Assembly: GCA_022793815.1 (NCBI GenBank)
Contig: JAAWDP010000001.1
Span: 1-56,050, forward strand
Source: Clostridia bacterium
GTDB taxonomy: Bacteria > Bacillota > Clostridia > Christensenellales > Pumilibacteraceae
DNA: 56,050 bases
Direction: 5' to 3'
Below, piece after piece: positions 26,982-37,617 of the stretch. Every line of letters begins with the position of its first letter. Position 1 is the stretch's first letter. The notes under the pieces were generated by a model. That model was given only the letters and a program-made list of their open reading frames with translations. It ran no database searches and had not been told where the DNA came from. A program made the translations under genes and the position numbers.

Positions 26982-28517
26982 TTACGATTCTTTCCAATAA
27001 AATTTAACTTCACCGAAGGCGCCGTCATTGTAAAGCTGCTTAGTCAGCGTAGATAAAGAATCCGCTCCATTGCATATAAAAAATTGCGTATTACCCTGAG
27101 GCACGGACATAAACAACGAAGAATCGAATCCCCCTATCGCGACATCGGAATATATCCAGGAAATAACTTCCATCGGCAGTCTTCCGGGCAAAACCTTGAC
27201 ATTATTCTTTTCAAACCATGCTTTTACAAGAGGAATGTCATCACTCGGAGCCAAAGCGGACGGATGCGGTTTATAAAGAATGTTATAGCCGACGTAATCC
27301 TTACTTATATTATCCAAAACTTGTGCAAATTCGGCATCGGTGAGCGCGCCGTTAAACGGATTCGTTCCCGTTACGATAATATATTTGCCTTCTTTGTCAA
27401 AATACTTTGCGTCAAACTCGGCTTTGTTAAAATTCACCAATTTCAAAAACTCGGCTTTTTGCTCGTCGGTCAACTTCTCGTAAAGCTTTTCGGGTGCTAT
27501 TTTCGGCATATTTGCTTTATTTATTTCGGCTTGCACTTTTAAATCTTTACTTGTCAGTGTTTCGGGATAAGCGCACCATAATTCGACATTGCTTCTTTGC
27601 GCGGCAATAACCGACATAACGCTGCATTCCGCATCCGTATAATAGCGGGAACCCGCCGTAAAACCGTTATAAGTCAATGTATAATACCAACCGTCGACTT
27701 TTTGATATTCCCCTTTCAATGCCAAATCCCAAAGTCCGTTATAGATTTCGGCATTTTTGCGCCAAAGAGTATATGAGCCGTCGTCTCTGTACGGAAAAGC
27801 CGTATTGTATGTCCAGCTGCCGTCCGACACAAGTTTCACTTCATAACGGTCTGCGCTTATACCGTAAAAGGGAAATGTAAACAGTTCCATTTCGTTAAAA
27901 GCATCGTTACAGAAAAATCTGAAATAACTGTACTTGTCGCTATTTGCTATTTTTGCGGTTAATTTTTTGGCATTTTCCAAATCGCTTTGCAACGAATCGG
28001 TTGCCACATAAATAAATCTCTCTGGGTCCAAAATATCGGTGTTGATTGTATCCTTGCGAGTGAACACCAACATGGACTTATAATTATTTGTTACCATGTC
28101 CAAAGCACTATACAGACAAGGCATGGTAGCGTTGAGCCAATACAAATTATAAATGTTGCGAACCTTAACCAAACGGCTAACAACAGAATAATTACCTTCT
28201 CCGTCCGTCACGTAATACGGTATGCTGTAATCGCCGCAAGCATCGAATTTTACCTCGGTACCGTCAACGTGAGCTTCGTTAGGCAAAACGACATGTATAT
28301 CTTTTTCAGATACGGATTCTTTGCCGCTAACTGTTACACCGTCCAGCCAATCGAAAGTTTCGGTATCTTTATCGATAAAAACAGGATTCAATCCCGAAAT
28401 CACCAATTCGATGTCTTTCTCCTCTTCTTCCTTGTTTCCGCATGCGAATAAAACAACCGACAGCACAATAAAAAGCACCGACAAAAATACATACTTGAAT
28501 TTTTTGATTTTATTCAT
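26982..28517 (-). CDS. Lipoprotein with a possible GT52/sialyltransferase-like C-terminal domain
   Basis: 511 residues. The signal peptide ends in the lipobox LFACG (Cys26), followed by an EEEEK spacer and an Ig-like domain (about 35-120). The C-terminal third has the pattern of glycosyltransferase family 52 and related polysialyltransferases: IIVTGTNPF, ILYKPHPS near 417, LPMEVISWIYSDVAIGGFDSSLF. This similarity is modest and is my reading only. A nucleotide-sugar transferase outside the membrane would be surprising, so the domain may bind rather than transfer. The gene is visibly AT-richer than its neighbours. GGAG precedes the ATG. Its promoter contains a G9 tract, and 41-bp repeats lie on both sides. 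Confidence 0.75.
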   Translation of the reverse strand: MNKIKKFKYVFLSVLFIVLSVVLFACGNKEEEEKDIELVISGLNPVFIDKDTETFDWLDGVTVSGKESVSEKDIHVVLPNEAHVDGTEVKFDACGDYSIPYYVTDGEGNYSVVSRLVKVRNIYNLYWLNATMPCLYSALDMVTNNYKSMLVFTRKDTINTDILDPERFIYVATDSLQSDLENAKKLTAKIANSDKYSYFRFFCNDAFNEMELFTFPFYGISADRYEVKLVSDGSWTYNTAFPYRDDGSYTLWRKNAEIYNGLWDLALKGEYQKVDGWYYTLTYNGFTAGSRYYTDAECSVMSVIAAQRSNVELWCAYPETLTSKDLKVQAEINKANMPKIAPEKLYEKLTDEQKAEFLKLVNFNKAEFDAKYFDKEGKYIIVTGTNPFNGALTDAEFAQVLDNISKDYVGYNILYKPHPSALAPSDDIPLVKAWFEKNNVKVLPGRLPMEVISWIYSDVAIGGFDSSLFMSVPQGNTQFFICNGADSLSTLTKQLYNDGAFGEVKFYWKES

Positions 28518-28591
28518 ATTTTACTCCTACTGTTATTCATAACCAATCCGCAAAAAATCCAAAGATTTTTTCCTCATTTATAAGTAATAGT

Positions 28592-28622
28592 ATTATATAA
28601 TGTCCCCCCCCCGACCTGTCAA
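28592..28622 (-). promoter_or_regulatory. Promoter with a G9 homopolymer in its spacer (phase-variation candidate)
   Basis: On the minus strand TTGACA (28617-28622) is followed by GGTC, nine G (28604-28612) and ACA, then TATATAAT. The spacer is 17 bases to TATATA (28594-28599) or 19 to TATAAT (28592-28597). Loss or gain of a G would change the spacing directly. Confidence 0.7.
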
Positions 28623-28770
28623 CCTTTTGACGCGATATTTTTACATATTTCTGTTAATCTATGTGTTTTTGTAAAATTTTGCCGCATTGCGGATATAAGT
28701 TATCCACACGTAACCGATACTATTATTTTTTTGAAAGCGGTTTCCGATTATACATATAAATTTTCGGATG

Positions 28771-28811
28771 AAAACAAAAAACCGAGCCGTGAGGCTCGGT
28801 CGGGTTATTGT
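28771..28811. repeat. 41-bp direct repeat, copy 2
   Basis: Identical to 26933-26973. Here it covers the end of the V-ATPase subunit D gene and its terminator. Confidence 0.95.
28776..28800 (-). terminator. Terminator of the V-ATPase operon
   Basis: ACCGAGCC, loop GTGA, GGCTCGGT followed by six T on the minus strand, directly after the subunit D stop codon. Confidence 0.9.
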
Positions 28812-29440
28812 TCTTGCTGCTCCATCATCGATTTGACTTTCATAAGACGAACCAAACTTCCGCGCTCGTTTTCGTCAAGCTTCATCATGATGTACTTTAT
28901 CGTTTCGTTAAGTTCGGGAATCATGACGTATTCGAGAGCATTGACCCTGCGGCGGTTGCGCTCTATCTCGTCGGCGAGCATGTCGCATGTTTTTTCGACC
29001 TCGGCAAGTTTAAGTAGCTTTTCCATGAGCAGATTTATTTTTCTTACCGCCGTATCGAGGTCGGACGACGCGCTTGTCAAAGCGTAAGGCAATGCATCGG
29101 CATCGCCGCTTGCTTTCACGGACACGGTGGGCACTTCGACGCCCATGACGTTTTCGACGCCTGTTGTCACGCTTGCCGCTCGTGCGGGAAGGCAGAGAGT
29201 CTGTTTGAGTTCCTCACCGCTCATAACCGCTTTTGCCAGCATAAACGATTTCATGGCGGAAGCCAAATCGCTTTCTATCTCTTCGCGCAGGCGCTTGTTC
29301 TCACGCACGAACGAAAGAAACCGCCGCACCATTTCGTCCGACTTGTCTTTGAGCAGTTTATGCCCTCTCTGCGCGGTTTTAAGACGGTCTTTGAGTCGTC
29401 TGAGCTCCATGCGCGTGGGATTTACGGCAATTCTGCTCAT
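28805..29440 (-). CDS. atpD: V-type ATPase subunit D
   Basis: 211 residues forming the long coiled-coil central rotor shaft that links the catalytic A3B3 head to the membrane ring. The N-terminus ([20 protein letters not shown] and [11 protein letters not shown]) and C-terminus ([23 protein letters not shown]) are diagnostic. It overlaps the atpB stop by four bases and is the last gene of the operon before the terminator. Confidence 0.96.
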   Translation of the reverse strand: MSRIAVNPTRMELRRLKDRLKTAQRGHKLLKDKSDEMVRRFLSFVRENKRLREEIESDLASAMKSFMLAKAVMSGEELKQTLCLPARAASVTTGVENVMGVEVPTVSVKASGDADALPYALTSASSDLDTAVRKINLLMEKLLKLAEVEKTCDMLADEIERNRRRVNALEYVMIPELNETIKYIMMKLDENERGSLVRLMKVKSMMEQQEQ

Positions 29441-30822
29441 ACGCTTTCTTCGTCCTTTTTAAGATACTTTTCGATATATGCGTCCTTGATACGTTTGAGT
29501 TCGCTTTTGGGAAGTATCGCAAGAAGCTCCCAGCCGAGGTTTAGCGTTTGCTCGACGCTGCGGTTGGTTTCGAACCCCTGCGAAACGTATCTTCTTTCGA
29601 ACTCCTCGGCAAACTTTGCGTATTTTTTATCGACGTCGGTCAATGCCGCGTCGCCCAAAATGGCGGAAAGTTCTTTGGCTTCCTTACCGCGAGCGTAAGC
29701 CGCGAACAATTGGTTCATGGTGTCGGCGTGGTCCTCGCGCGTTTTGCCTGCGCCGATACCCTTGTCTTTAAGGCGGGACAGCGACGGCAGTACGTCTATC
29801 GGCGGATTGCATCCTTTTTTATACAGCTCGCGCGAAAGTATTATCTGCCCTTCCGTTATATATCCCGTGAGGTCGGGAATCGGATGGGTTTTGTCGTCCT
29901 CGGGCATGGTAAGAATGGGAATCTGGGTTATGGAGCCTTTCTTTCCGCGTATTCTGCCCGCGCGTTCGTACATGGACGCAAGGTCGGTGTACAGATAGCC
30001 GGGATAGCCGCGTCTGCCGGGGACTTCCTTTCTTGCCGCAGATACTTCTCTGAGAGCCTCGGCGTAATTCGTTATATCGGTCATTATGACAAGCACGTGC
30101 ATGCCTTTTTCGAACGCGAGGTATTCCGCTGCGGTGAGAGCCATACGCGGCGTGGATATACGTTCAATCGCGGGGTCGTCGGCAAGGTTCATGAACAGCA
30201 CCGTTCTGTCTATCGCGCCCGTGCGACGGAAATCGTTTATGAAGAAGTCCGCTTCTTCGTAAGTGATACCGATTGCCGCGAACACCACGGCGAATCCCGC
30301 GTCGGACGCAAGCACTTTGGCTTGTCTCGCTATCTGAGCGGCAAGGTTTGCGTGCGGAAGTCCGCTTGCCGAAAACACGGGAAGCTTCTGTCCGCGCACC
30401 AGCGTATTGAGCCCGTCTATGGCGCTTATGCCCGTCTGAATGAACTCGTCGGGATAGTCGCGTGCGGCGGGATTTATCGGCTGACCGTTGATGTCCTCGT
30501 ACTTTTCGGGGATTATAGGCGCGCCGCCGTCGTTGGGTCTGCCCATGCCGTCGAACACTCTGCCGAGCATATCTTCGGACACGGGGAGCTCGATACTCTT
30601 GCCGAGAAAGCGCGCTTTGGACGTACTTATCTTCAAGCCCTGACTGACTTCGAAGAGCTGAACAAGCGCTTTGTCCCTGTTTACTTCGAGCACCTTGCCC
30701 CGGCGTACTTCCCCGTTTGCCTGCTCTATTTCGACAAGCTCGTTATACTTTACGCCGTCTACGCCCTCGACGAGCATCAACGGTCCGACGACTTCGCTTA
30801 TACTGCGGTATTCCTTTAACAT
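29437..30822 (-). CDS. atpB: V-type ATPase subunit B
   Basis: 461 residues, the non-catalytic partner of subunit A in the A3B3 head. Contains [14 protein letters not shown], the [21 protein letters not shown] segment in place of a Walker A loop, and [15 protein letters not shown]. Start and stop overlap atpA and atpD, so the order A-B-D is tightly coupled. Confidence 0.97.
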   Translation of the reverse strand: MLKEYRSISEVVGPLMLVEGVDGVKYNELVEIEQANGEVRRGKVLEVNRDKALVQLFEVSQGLKISTSKARFLGKSIELPVSEDMLGRVFDGMGRPNDGGAPIIPEKYEDINGQPINPAARDYPDEFIQTGISAIDGLNTLVRGQKLPVFSASGLPHANLAAQIARQAKVLASDAGFAVVFAAIGITYEEADFFINDFRRTGAIDRTVLFMNLADDPAIERISTPRMALTAAEYLAFEKGMHVLVIMTDITNYAEALREVSAARKEVPGRRGYPGYLYTDLASMYERAGRIRGKKGSITQIPILTMPEDDKTHPIPDLTGYITEGQIILSRELYKKGCNPPIDVLPSLSRLKDKGIGAGKTREDHADTMNQLFAAYARGKEAKELSAILGDAALTDVDKKYAKFAEEFERRYVSQGFETNRSVEQTLNLGWELLAILPKSELKRIKDAYIEKYLKKDEESV

Positions 30823-32585
30823 CAGTCATTCTCCTTATTCAAAAGAGCATTCAGCTGTTCTCTCAATTCGCCCGAAAGCGTGTCGAATTTATCGATTTCG
30901 CTCTCCTCTATATATTTGCTTCTGCCTATCTTCTCACGGACGGGAACAGACAGGATTTTTTCCGCCGCCGCGCCTTTTTCCAATGCGCCGACGGAAAGTT
31001 CGTAGCAGTCTATTATTAGTTTGAGCATGCGGTACTGCTTTTGAAGCGACGCATACGTATCCGTTTCGTGGAAAGCATTCTGATGAAGATAGTCCTCTCT
31101 TACCGACTTTGCCGTTTCCATTGTGAGCCTGTCACGCGGCGACAGGGCGTCCATACCGACAAGGCGGACTATTTCGTCGAGCGCCGCTTCCTCTTGCAGA
31201 ATACGCATGGCCTCGTCGCGGTAAACATTGAAATCCGGCGCGACGTTCTGCGTGTACCATCGACTCAGACGGTCGGCATAAAGGCTGTAGCTTACCAGCC
31301 AGTCGATTGCGGGGAAATGGCGTTTGTAAGCAAGCGACGCCGAAAGTCCCCAAAAAACTTTCACTATGCGCAATGTCGCCTGAGATACGGGTTCGGACAT
31401 GTCGCCGCCCGGAGGGGAAACCGCTCCGATTGCGGTTACGCTGCCTCTGCGTTCTTTCGAACCGAGCACGGACACAATTCCCGCGCGTTCGTAGAACTCC
31501 GCCAAACGGCTGGAAAGGTATGCGGGATAACCCTCTTCTCCCGGCATTTCTTCCAGTCTGCCCGACATCTCTCTGAGCGCTTCCGCCCAGCGCGACGTCG
31601 AGTCAGCCATTATGGCGACGGAATAACCCATGTCGCGGAAATACTCGGCAATGGTTATGCCCGTGTATATGCTGGCTTCTCTGGCTGCGACGGGCATATC
31701 CGAAGTGTTGGCTATGAGCACGGTGCGCTTCATGAGCGGCTTGCCCGTTTTGGGGTCGGTGAGCATGGGGAATTCGTTGAGAACGTCGGTCATTTCGTTG
31801 CCGCGTTCGCCGCATCCGACATAAACTATTATGTCCGCATCCGCCCACTTCGCAAGCTGGTGCTGCACTACGGTTTTGCCGCTGCCGAACGGTCCCGGCA
31901 CTGCCGCGACGCCGCCTTCGGCAATCGGGAAAAGCGTGTCGATTACGCGCTGACCCGTGACGAGCGGACGCGAGGGAGGCAGTTTTGTTTTATACGGTCT
32001 ACCGCGGCGCACGGGCCACTTCTGCATCATCCGCACATTCACGTTTTCGCCCTTGTCGTTTTTCAAAACGGCGACCGCGTCGTCTACGCAGAAGCTCCCC
32101 TCTTCTATCTTTTCCACTATGCCGCCCTTGTTCGGCGGTATCATGATACGGTGCTCGACGACTTCGTTTTCCTGCACTACGCCTATTATATCGCCTGCAA
32201 CGACTTTGTCGCCGACTTTCACGCACGGACGGAAATCCCATTTCTTTTTATGGTCGAGCGCGGGAACGTCGAGTCCTCTGCCTATACGGTCGCCGCTCTT
32301 TTCGACGAGCTTTTCCAACGGACGCTGAATACCGTCGTAAATGCTTTCGATAAGCCCCGGTCCGAGTTCCACGGAAAGCGGAGCATTTGTGCTGACCACG
32401 TCTTCTCCCGGTCCGAGCATGCCGGTTTCTTCGTATACCTGTATGGACGCTTTGTCGCCGCGAAGCTCTATAACCTCGCCTATGAGTTTCTTTTCGGAAA
32501 CGCGCACGACGTCGTACATTTTTACGTCCGCCATGCCTTCTGCGACTATAAGCGGTCCGCTGACTTTTATGATTTTGCCTTTCAT
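30822..32585 (-). CDS. atpA: V-type ATPase catalytic subunit A
   Basis: 587 residues, hydrolysing (or making) ATP. The Walker A loop is GPFGSGKTV, with the V/A-type non-homologous insert before it (about 120-190) and the catalytic [11 protein letters not shown] segment after it. Length and order match bacterial V-ATPases such as that of Enterococcus hirae. AGGAGG lies about 15 bases before the ATG, unusually far, and the 192-base gap to atpF carries repeats. Confidence 0.97.
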   Translation of the reverse strand: MKGKIIKVSGPLIVAEGMADVKMYDVVRVSEKKLIGEVIELRGDKASIQVYEETGMLGPGEDVVSTNAPLSVELGPGLIESIYDGIQRPLEKLVEKSGDRIGRGLDVPALDHKKKWDFRPCVKVGDKVVAGDIIGVVQENEVVEHRIMIPPNKGGIVEKIEEGSFCVDDAVAVLKNDKGENVNVRMMQKWPVRRGRPYKTKLPPSRPLVTGQRVIDTLFPIAEGGVAAVPGPFGSGKTVVQHQLAKWADADIIVYVGCGERGNEMTDVLNEFPMLTDPKTGKPLMKRTVLIANTSDMPVAAREASIYTGITIAEYFRDMGYSVAIMADSTSRWAEALREMSGRLEEMPGEEGYPAYLSSRLAEFYERAGIVSVLGSKERRGSVTAIGAVSPPGGDMSEPVSQATLRIVKVFWGLSASLAYKRHFPAIDWLVSYSLYADRLSRWYTQNVAPDFNVYRDEAMRILQEEAALDEIVRLVGMDALSPRDRLTMETAKSVREDYLHQNAFHETDTYASLQKQYRMLKLIIDCYELSVGALEKGAAAEKILSVPVREKIGRSKYIEESEIDKFDTLSGELREQLNALLNKEND

Positions 32586-32632
32586 GATTTTAAGTTGAGT
32601 CCTCCTGAGAAACGGGGATTTTTTGTAATGCG

Positions 32633-32726
32633 GAATTAAGAATGAAGAATTAAGAATTTTTTTCTAAGGCGTAGACCCCTCGACTACTCTCGGGGTGACA
32701 TTTAATATTTGCGGGGTGACATTTAA
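32633..32726. repeat. Short tandem and dispersed-type repeats inside the V-ATPase operon
   Basis: GAATTAAGAA occurs at 32633-32642 and 32647-32656, and CGGGGTGACATTTAA at 32691-32705 and 32712-32726. With the preceding CCCCTCGACTACTCT it resembles dispersed intergenic repeats seen in Clostridia. It sits in the gap between atpF and atpA. Confidence 0.7.
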
Positions 32727-32777
32727 GACCTCTTAACGAAGAAATGCGAGCCTATACGCCGCCAAGCATGACGATGT

Positions 32778-33107
32778 TTATACGCTGTCGGAGAGAATGT
32801 CCGCGCCTATGGCTTTTTCCACATTCCTCTTTATATTCTTCAAGCCGAATCCGTTGCCGCCCGATGCCGAAGGAATGGGAATAACGACGGGAAACGGTAC
32901 TTTTTTGAGTTCGCCAAGCTGTTTTTCCACGAACACCGCCACATTTTCCGTAATGTATATTACGGCGTAATTTTTTGCGACGAGGCTTTTCAGCGTCCGC
33001 AAGGTATCCGCTTCGTTCGACGTCGGAAACGTGTCCGCGCCCGCCGCCGCAAACAGCTCCACACTGCCCTCGTCGCCTATTACGGCTATTTTACCGATAC
33101 CGTTCAA
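32778..33107 (-). CDS. atpF: V-type ATPase subunit F
   Basis: 109 residues, a small Rossmann-like regulatory subunit of the central rotor. GKIAVIGDEGSVELFAAAG, NYAVIYITE and the PVVIPIPS segment are typical. No ATG is available: I choose TTG at 33107, overlapping the subunit C stop, with GAGGTG six bases upstream; a GTG at 33116 is the alternative. A longer ORF reaching 33404 reads through subunit C in another frame and is not real. Confidence 0.9.
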   Translation of the reverse strand: MNGIGKIAVIGDEGSVELFAAAGADTFPTSNEADTLRTLKSLVAKNYAVIYITENVAVFVEKQLGELKKVPFPVVIPIPSASGGNGFGLKNIKRNVEKAIGADILSDSV

Positions 33108-34069
33108 TCGCTCCACCTCACTCTTTTGGCTATTTCGCTTTTCGCGTTGCCGCGTATACACGTAAGCACCGTTTTGACCGTCTTGTATTCGTCGAGCGCC
33201 GCTGCGTAGTAATGCAATAGCGGAGCGTCGCCTGTCATGTTTTCCAAATCGCTGCCGAAATACGAAACCGCTTCGCGCTCGGCGTCGCTTTCGAACGCAG
33301 GCAAGGCGTCGAATCCGACGGACGACACTTTTTTCAGAGCGTCGAAATACACCGTGTCTGCAAAATTTTCCGCAAAATTCTCCATTCCCGAATCGGCGGC
33401 GCAAATAATATCTTCCGTTTTAACGGTGCCGCCCGAAACAAACATATCGCTTTCGGGTTTGATTTTGAACCGCATGAGCCGAAACGCCGCCGTAAAATTC
33501 GTGAAATCTATTTTTGCGGCGACATACTTTTTCACCGACTTTCCGCACTTTTTCGCGGCGGCAGTCATGTCTTCGAACATGGCGACGGTAAACGCCGAAT
33601 CTATCTGCGCGCTCGTCACGGGCGCGGCAAGCGACATTGCGTCCAACTTCTCCGCCGCCGCCCGCATGGGTTCGGGCATTACGCCGTAATCGGCGTTGTC
33701 TATGCCGACGCTGTAATCTCTGCCTACGGCATACAGCGCTTTGAGGTCGCGCTTTGCTCCGACTTTGAACTTATACCGAGCCTTTGCATTGTTATAGACA
33801 AACCGCGCAAGCAGTACCGCCGCAAGATTCTCATTGGGACATTCTTCTTCGATAAACGAAATCAAACGCTCGGTTTCGGCGCGTATTACGCCGTCCGCGT
33901 CGAAAGAGTTTTCAATAGCTTTCGAATCGCCGTAACCGTAGTCGACGAGCATTTTGACAGCGCTGCCGATATCGTCGCTGTCGGCTATCCGTCTGAGTTT
34001 TTCCGTGCCGAGCAGTCTGCCCTCGTTTTGCTTGGCAAGGGTATTGGCATAGATTTCAGTTGTTACCAT
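33104..34069 (-). CDS. atpC: V-type ATPase subunit C
   Basis: 321 residues, the helical socket between the rotor shaft and the membrane ring. LKALYAVGRDYS, DAMSLAAPVT and ENMTGDAPLLHYYAA fit the AtpC/NtpC family. AAGAGG precedes the ATG. It overlaps subunit E by 14 bases and subunit F by four. Confidence 0.92.
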   Translation of the reverse strand: MVTTEIYANTLAKQNEGRLLGTEKLRRIADSDDIGSAVKMLVDYGYGDSKAIENSFDADGVIRAETERLISFIEEECPNENLAAVLLARFVYNNAKARYKFKVGAKRDLKALYAVGRDYSVGIDNADYGVMPEPMRAAAEKLDAMSLAAPVTSAQIDSAFTVAMFEDMTAAAKKCGKSVKKYVAAKIDFTNFTAAFRLMRFKIKPESDMFVSGGTVKTEDIICAADSGMENFAENFADTVYFDALKKVSSVGFDALPAFESDAEREAVSYFGSDLENMTGDAPLLHYYAAALDEYKTVKTVLTCIRGNAKSEIAKRVRWSD

Positions 34070-34670
34070 CCGTATTCCTCTTGCCGTTCGAACCGAACAG
34101 CCTTACCGCTATTTCGCCTTCGCACAAAGGGCGCAGCTGTTTAACCGCCGCGTCGAGCGTTAGGTTTTTGTCGCACTTATCGCCTACGAGAATTATTCCG
34201 CCGCGTCCGCCGTGGTATTTTCTCGAAAGCGTTATGTCCTTGCCTATACTGCGTCCGAGGCTTTCCGCCCAGTCGTAGTTAAGGCGTTTTGCGTCGCGCT
34301 CGGCTATCATGATTTCGTCACCGTCGTCCGCATAGCGCTTGACAAGACCGCCGATAAAGTCGCGGTAGACATTATCGGTCATATTCAGAATTTTGGTGAC
34401 GGCGGCGTCGTACACTTTGTCCATCACCGTCTGTTTAGCGGCGAGCACCGCTTTGCGTCCGTCGAGCGCGGCGAGAGTGGCGCGCCGATTTACCGCGCGC
34501 ACCGCATCCTCTTTCGCTTCGGCTATACGCTCGTTTTCCCGGCGTGCGAGCTCGTTGCGGGTTTTCTGCATGAGCTCTTCCGTTTCGGCGAGCGCGTCGT
34601 TTATAACCGCCTCCGCTTTCTTTTCCGCGTCCGCGATTATAGCCGCGGTTATCGCATCCTTACCTTCCAT
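34056..34670 (-). CDS. atpE: V-type ATPase subunit E
   Basis: 204 residues. The N-terminal half is a charged coiled coil (AEKKAEAVINDALAETEELM) forming the outer stalk with subunit G/H; the C-terminal half (YRDFIGGLVKRYADDGDE, LDAAVKQLRP) is the globular cap. GGAG lies six bases before the ATG. Spacing to subunit K is 12 bases. Confidence 0.92.
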   Translation of the reverse strand: MEGKDAITAAIIADAEKKAEAVINDALAETEELMQKTRNELARRENERIAEAKEDAVRAVNRRATLAALDGRKAVLAAKQTVMDKVYDAAVTKILNMTDNVYRDFIGGLVKRYADDGDEIMIAERDAKRLNYDWAESLGRSIGKDITLSRKYHGGRGGIILVGDKCDKNLTLDAAVKQLRPLCEGEIAVRLFGSNGKRNTDGNN

Positions 34671-34682
34671 AGATTTCTCCGA

Positions 34683-35228
<546 letters not shown>

Positions 35229-37271
35229 CTATGCGGCGTTTTCCGCCGTCTTTTTCTTTTTCCTTTCCCGAGGCAGTTTCACCGTCGGGTTCAGTCTTAT
35301 ATATTTGGTACCGCAGCCGAGCGGATTGAAAAGGCGTCCCAGTCCGTCGTAGAACTTACCGTAAAACTCGATAAACTGCAAACGCGCATTGTGAATGTAT
35401 CCCGACAAAAGTCCGAGTCCCAAATTGACGGCATGAAGAGGAACGAGCACAATCGCGCCTATTACGTAGCCTATAACGGGAATGCCGAAGAACATTGCGC
35501 CGAGAGTGTTGAACGCGAGCGCGATTGCCGCCGACGCAAGCGCAAGACCGAAGATACGGGCATAACTGAGAATATCGGACACGAGGTTTACCAAATCGTA
35601 AAGACCGGCAAAGCCCCCTGCTATTTTGCCCATTACGGTAGGTTTTGCATGACCTGCCGTGGCTATTATTCCCACAAACGACGCTATCAGAATTATTATT
35701 CCGGCAAGGTTGAGCGCGTCGTTGTCCAATCCGGCAAGCATGTTCAAGAGAATGAGGAGTACGCCTATTATCACGGTGATTTTAAACAGCACGTCGACTA
35801 TACCGGCAAAGTATTTCTTTTGCCTGAACATCTTTACGGCATAAAGTCCGTAGCCGAACACTATCTGCACGACGCCGAGTCCCAAACTGAGTCCGAACAT
35901 GGGCAGAGGCTGCTGTATCGGGTTGAACCACAGTGCGGGTATGCCGTCTATGCCGAATACGCCGCCGAGCAGCAGTCCCCAGACTATCGCGGAAATTCCG
36001 CTGATGCCTATTATGGCGATTATGCTTTTCATTCCCTTTTCGAACTTAAAGCATTTCAGCGCAATCACCGCCGCAACGGTCATTATAAATCCGTAGCCTG
36101 CGTCCGCCATCATGACTCCGTAGAAAATAAAGAAGAACACAGCCATGAAAGGATTGGGGTCGAGTTCGCCGTATGCCGGCGGAGAATACAGATTGGTAAC
36201 TTCTTCGAACGGCGCGATAAGCGGCGGATTGTCGACGAGCGTAGGCGGACAGTCGCCTTCTTCCGGCTCGGACAAAAATGCGCAGACATTCGGCGTCCGC
36301 TCCTTTATGTCGCCTACGACTTCTTCGGCGACGGACTCGGGCACCCAGCCTTCCAGTAGAAAAGTGCGTTCGGTGCGTATGAAGCCGTTTGCCGCACGGG
36401 CTTTTTCGGCGTCTATGCCCAGCGTATCGTACACCGCTTTGAAATCGTCGAAATATTTAATATATTCGAGCGCGGACGAAAACAGTTCGTAGCTCTCTTT
36501 TTTGAGCTCGGCTATTTTATCCTCGCACGCCTTTATCATTTCTGCCGCGGTATCGTCGTCTTTTATGTTCACCACGCCGTAACCGCCCGACGAAAGCAGC
36601 TCGCACGCCTTTTCTTTATCGCTTTTGAGCGTAACGACAAGCGCGAGAGAACCGCGCAGAGTCGGATAAGAAATCACGGCGCAGGGGATGTCGCTGTCCG
36701 TAAGGCGCGACATATTCGACGTATATGCTTCGCAATAGACCAAAACGCGCGATGTGGTTTTGGTATCCGTTATTTCGGAAAACTTCAAATCGAGTTTTTC
36801 GTAAGGTTTGAGCGACGCGATACGGTATTCGAGTTTAGCCGTTTCGGTCTTTATCTCGGCGCGGCGGAAACTGATTTTTTCCAGTTCGTCGGCTTTCGCG
36901 AGCAATTCGTATTCGCCCGCGGTAATTTCATCCATTGTTTCGGCGTCAATCAGCCTGCGCACCGAGCCCTTTTTGAGAGGCTTGTACTCGAAAGGCTCTG
37001 CATCGACGCCGCGTTTTATGAGTTTTTTTCTTGCCGAAGCAAGCGCGGTCGCTTCCCTGTCCGTTTGCGCAAGATAGTCTATCGCAAACGCCGCTTTGAG
37101 TTTACGCGACAAAATACGGTCCACGCGCGAAAAATCGGTCGGTTCCGAGCTTTGCGCACGGTCCGAACGACTTGCTTCGAACACTCCGCTTTTTGCGAGA
37201 GTATCGAGAACTTTATCGCACTCGTCGGCAAGTCCGATAAGGCGAAGTTTGTTCATTTTCGCAACCGCCAT
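35229..37271 (-). CDS. atpI: V-type ATPase subunit I
   Basis: 680 residues, the membrane stator that forms the ion half-channels with the K ring. The N-terminal 350 residues are cytoplasmic and coiled; the C-terminal half has seven to eight transmembrane helices with FFIFYGVMMADAGYGF, SYARIFGLALASAAIA (carrying the functional Arg) and VPLHAVNLGLGLLSGYIHNARLQFIEFYGKFY (given here in two known parts: VPLHAVNLGL and NARLQFIEFY). Length is typical. Confidence 0.95.
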   Translation of the reverse strand: MAVAKMNKLRLIGLADECDKVLDTLAKSGVFEASRSDRAQSSEPTDFSRVDRILSRKLKAAFAIDYLAQTDREATALASARKKLIKRGVDAEPFEYKPLKKGSVRRLIDAETMDEITAGEYELLAKADELEKISFRRAEIKTETAKLEYRIASLKPYEKLDLKFSEITDTKTTSRVLVYCEAYTSNMSRLTDSDIPCAVISYPTLRGSLALVVTLKSDKEKACELLSSGGYGVVNIKDDDTAAEMIKACEDKIAELKKESYELFSSALEYIKYFDDFKAVYDTLGIDAEKARAANGFIRTERTFLLEGWVPESVAEEVVGDIKERTPNVCAFLSEPEEGDCPPTLVDNPPLIAPFEEVTNLYSPPAYGELDPNPFMAVFFFIFYGVMMADAGYGFIMTVAAVIALKCFKFEKGMKSIIAIIGISGISAIVWGLLLGGVFGIDGIPALWFNPIQQPLPMFGLSLGLGVVQIVFGYGLYAVKMFRQKKYFAGIVDVLFKITVIIGVLLILLNMLAGLDNDALNLAGIIILIASFVGIIATAGHAKPTVMGKIAGGFAGLYDLVNLVSDILSYARIFGLALASAAIALAFNTLGAMFFGIPVIGYVIGAIVLVPLHAVNLGLGLLSGYIHNARLQFIEFYGKFYDGLGRLFNPLGCGTKYIRLNPTVKLPRERKKKKTAENAA

Positions 37272-37283
37272 TTTCTGCCGCCT

Positions 37284-37598
37284 TTAAATTTTCGAAATTT
37301 TTTCCGCTACCGCCTCCACGCATTTCGCAAAAGCGCGGTCGTTCACCTTAGCGACCGCAGCCGCTTCAATCTGTATCTCTTTGCGCATTGCCGCAGCCTT
37401 TTCGTCCGCCTCTTTCTCGGCGTCCGCCTCTATCTCGGCAAGCGACTCTTTGAGCCGCATGTCGTACTCTTTTTTTATCTCTTCGACTTTTGCCGCGGCG
37501 CCGAGGCGAATACTCTCCGCACGGCGCATTGCCTGCTTTGCTATTTCGTCCGCCTTGGCTTCCGCCTGTTCTATTTCTTTCAAAACGTCGTTTATCAT
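37284..37598 (-). CDS. V-type ATPase subunit G/H (peripheral stalk)
   Basis: 104 residues, almost entirely charged coiled coil (EIEQAEAKADEIAKQAMRRAE onward), the partner of subunit E in the outer stalk. It starts 19 bases after rpiB, with AGAGG close to the ATG, and is the first V-ATPase gene of the operon, just before atpI. The coiled coil alone is not diagnostic; position decides the call. Confidence 0.88.
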   Translation of the reverse strand: MINDVLKEIEQAEAKADEIAKQAMRRAESIRLGAAAKVEEIKKEYDMRLKESLAEIEADAEKEADEKAAAMRKEIQIEAAAVAKVNDRAFAKCVEAVAEKISKI

Positions 37599-37617
37599 AA
37601 CCCCTCTCGATTTCGGT

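Noticed and set aside
28700-28708. Perfect DnaA box TTATCCACA in an AT-rich spacer
   Set aside because: It is single; no cluster of boxes, no dnaA/dnaN genes and no AT-rich unwinding region, so an origin is not supported.
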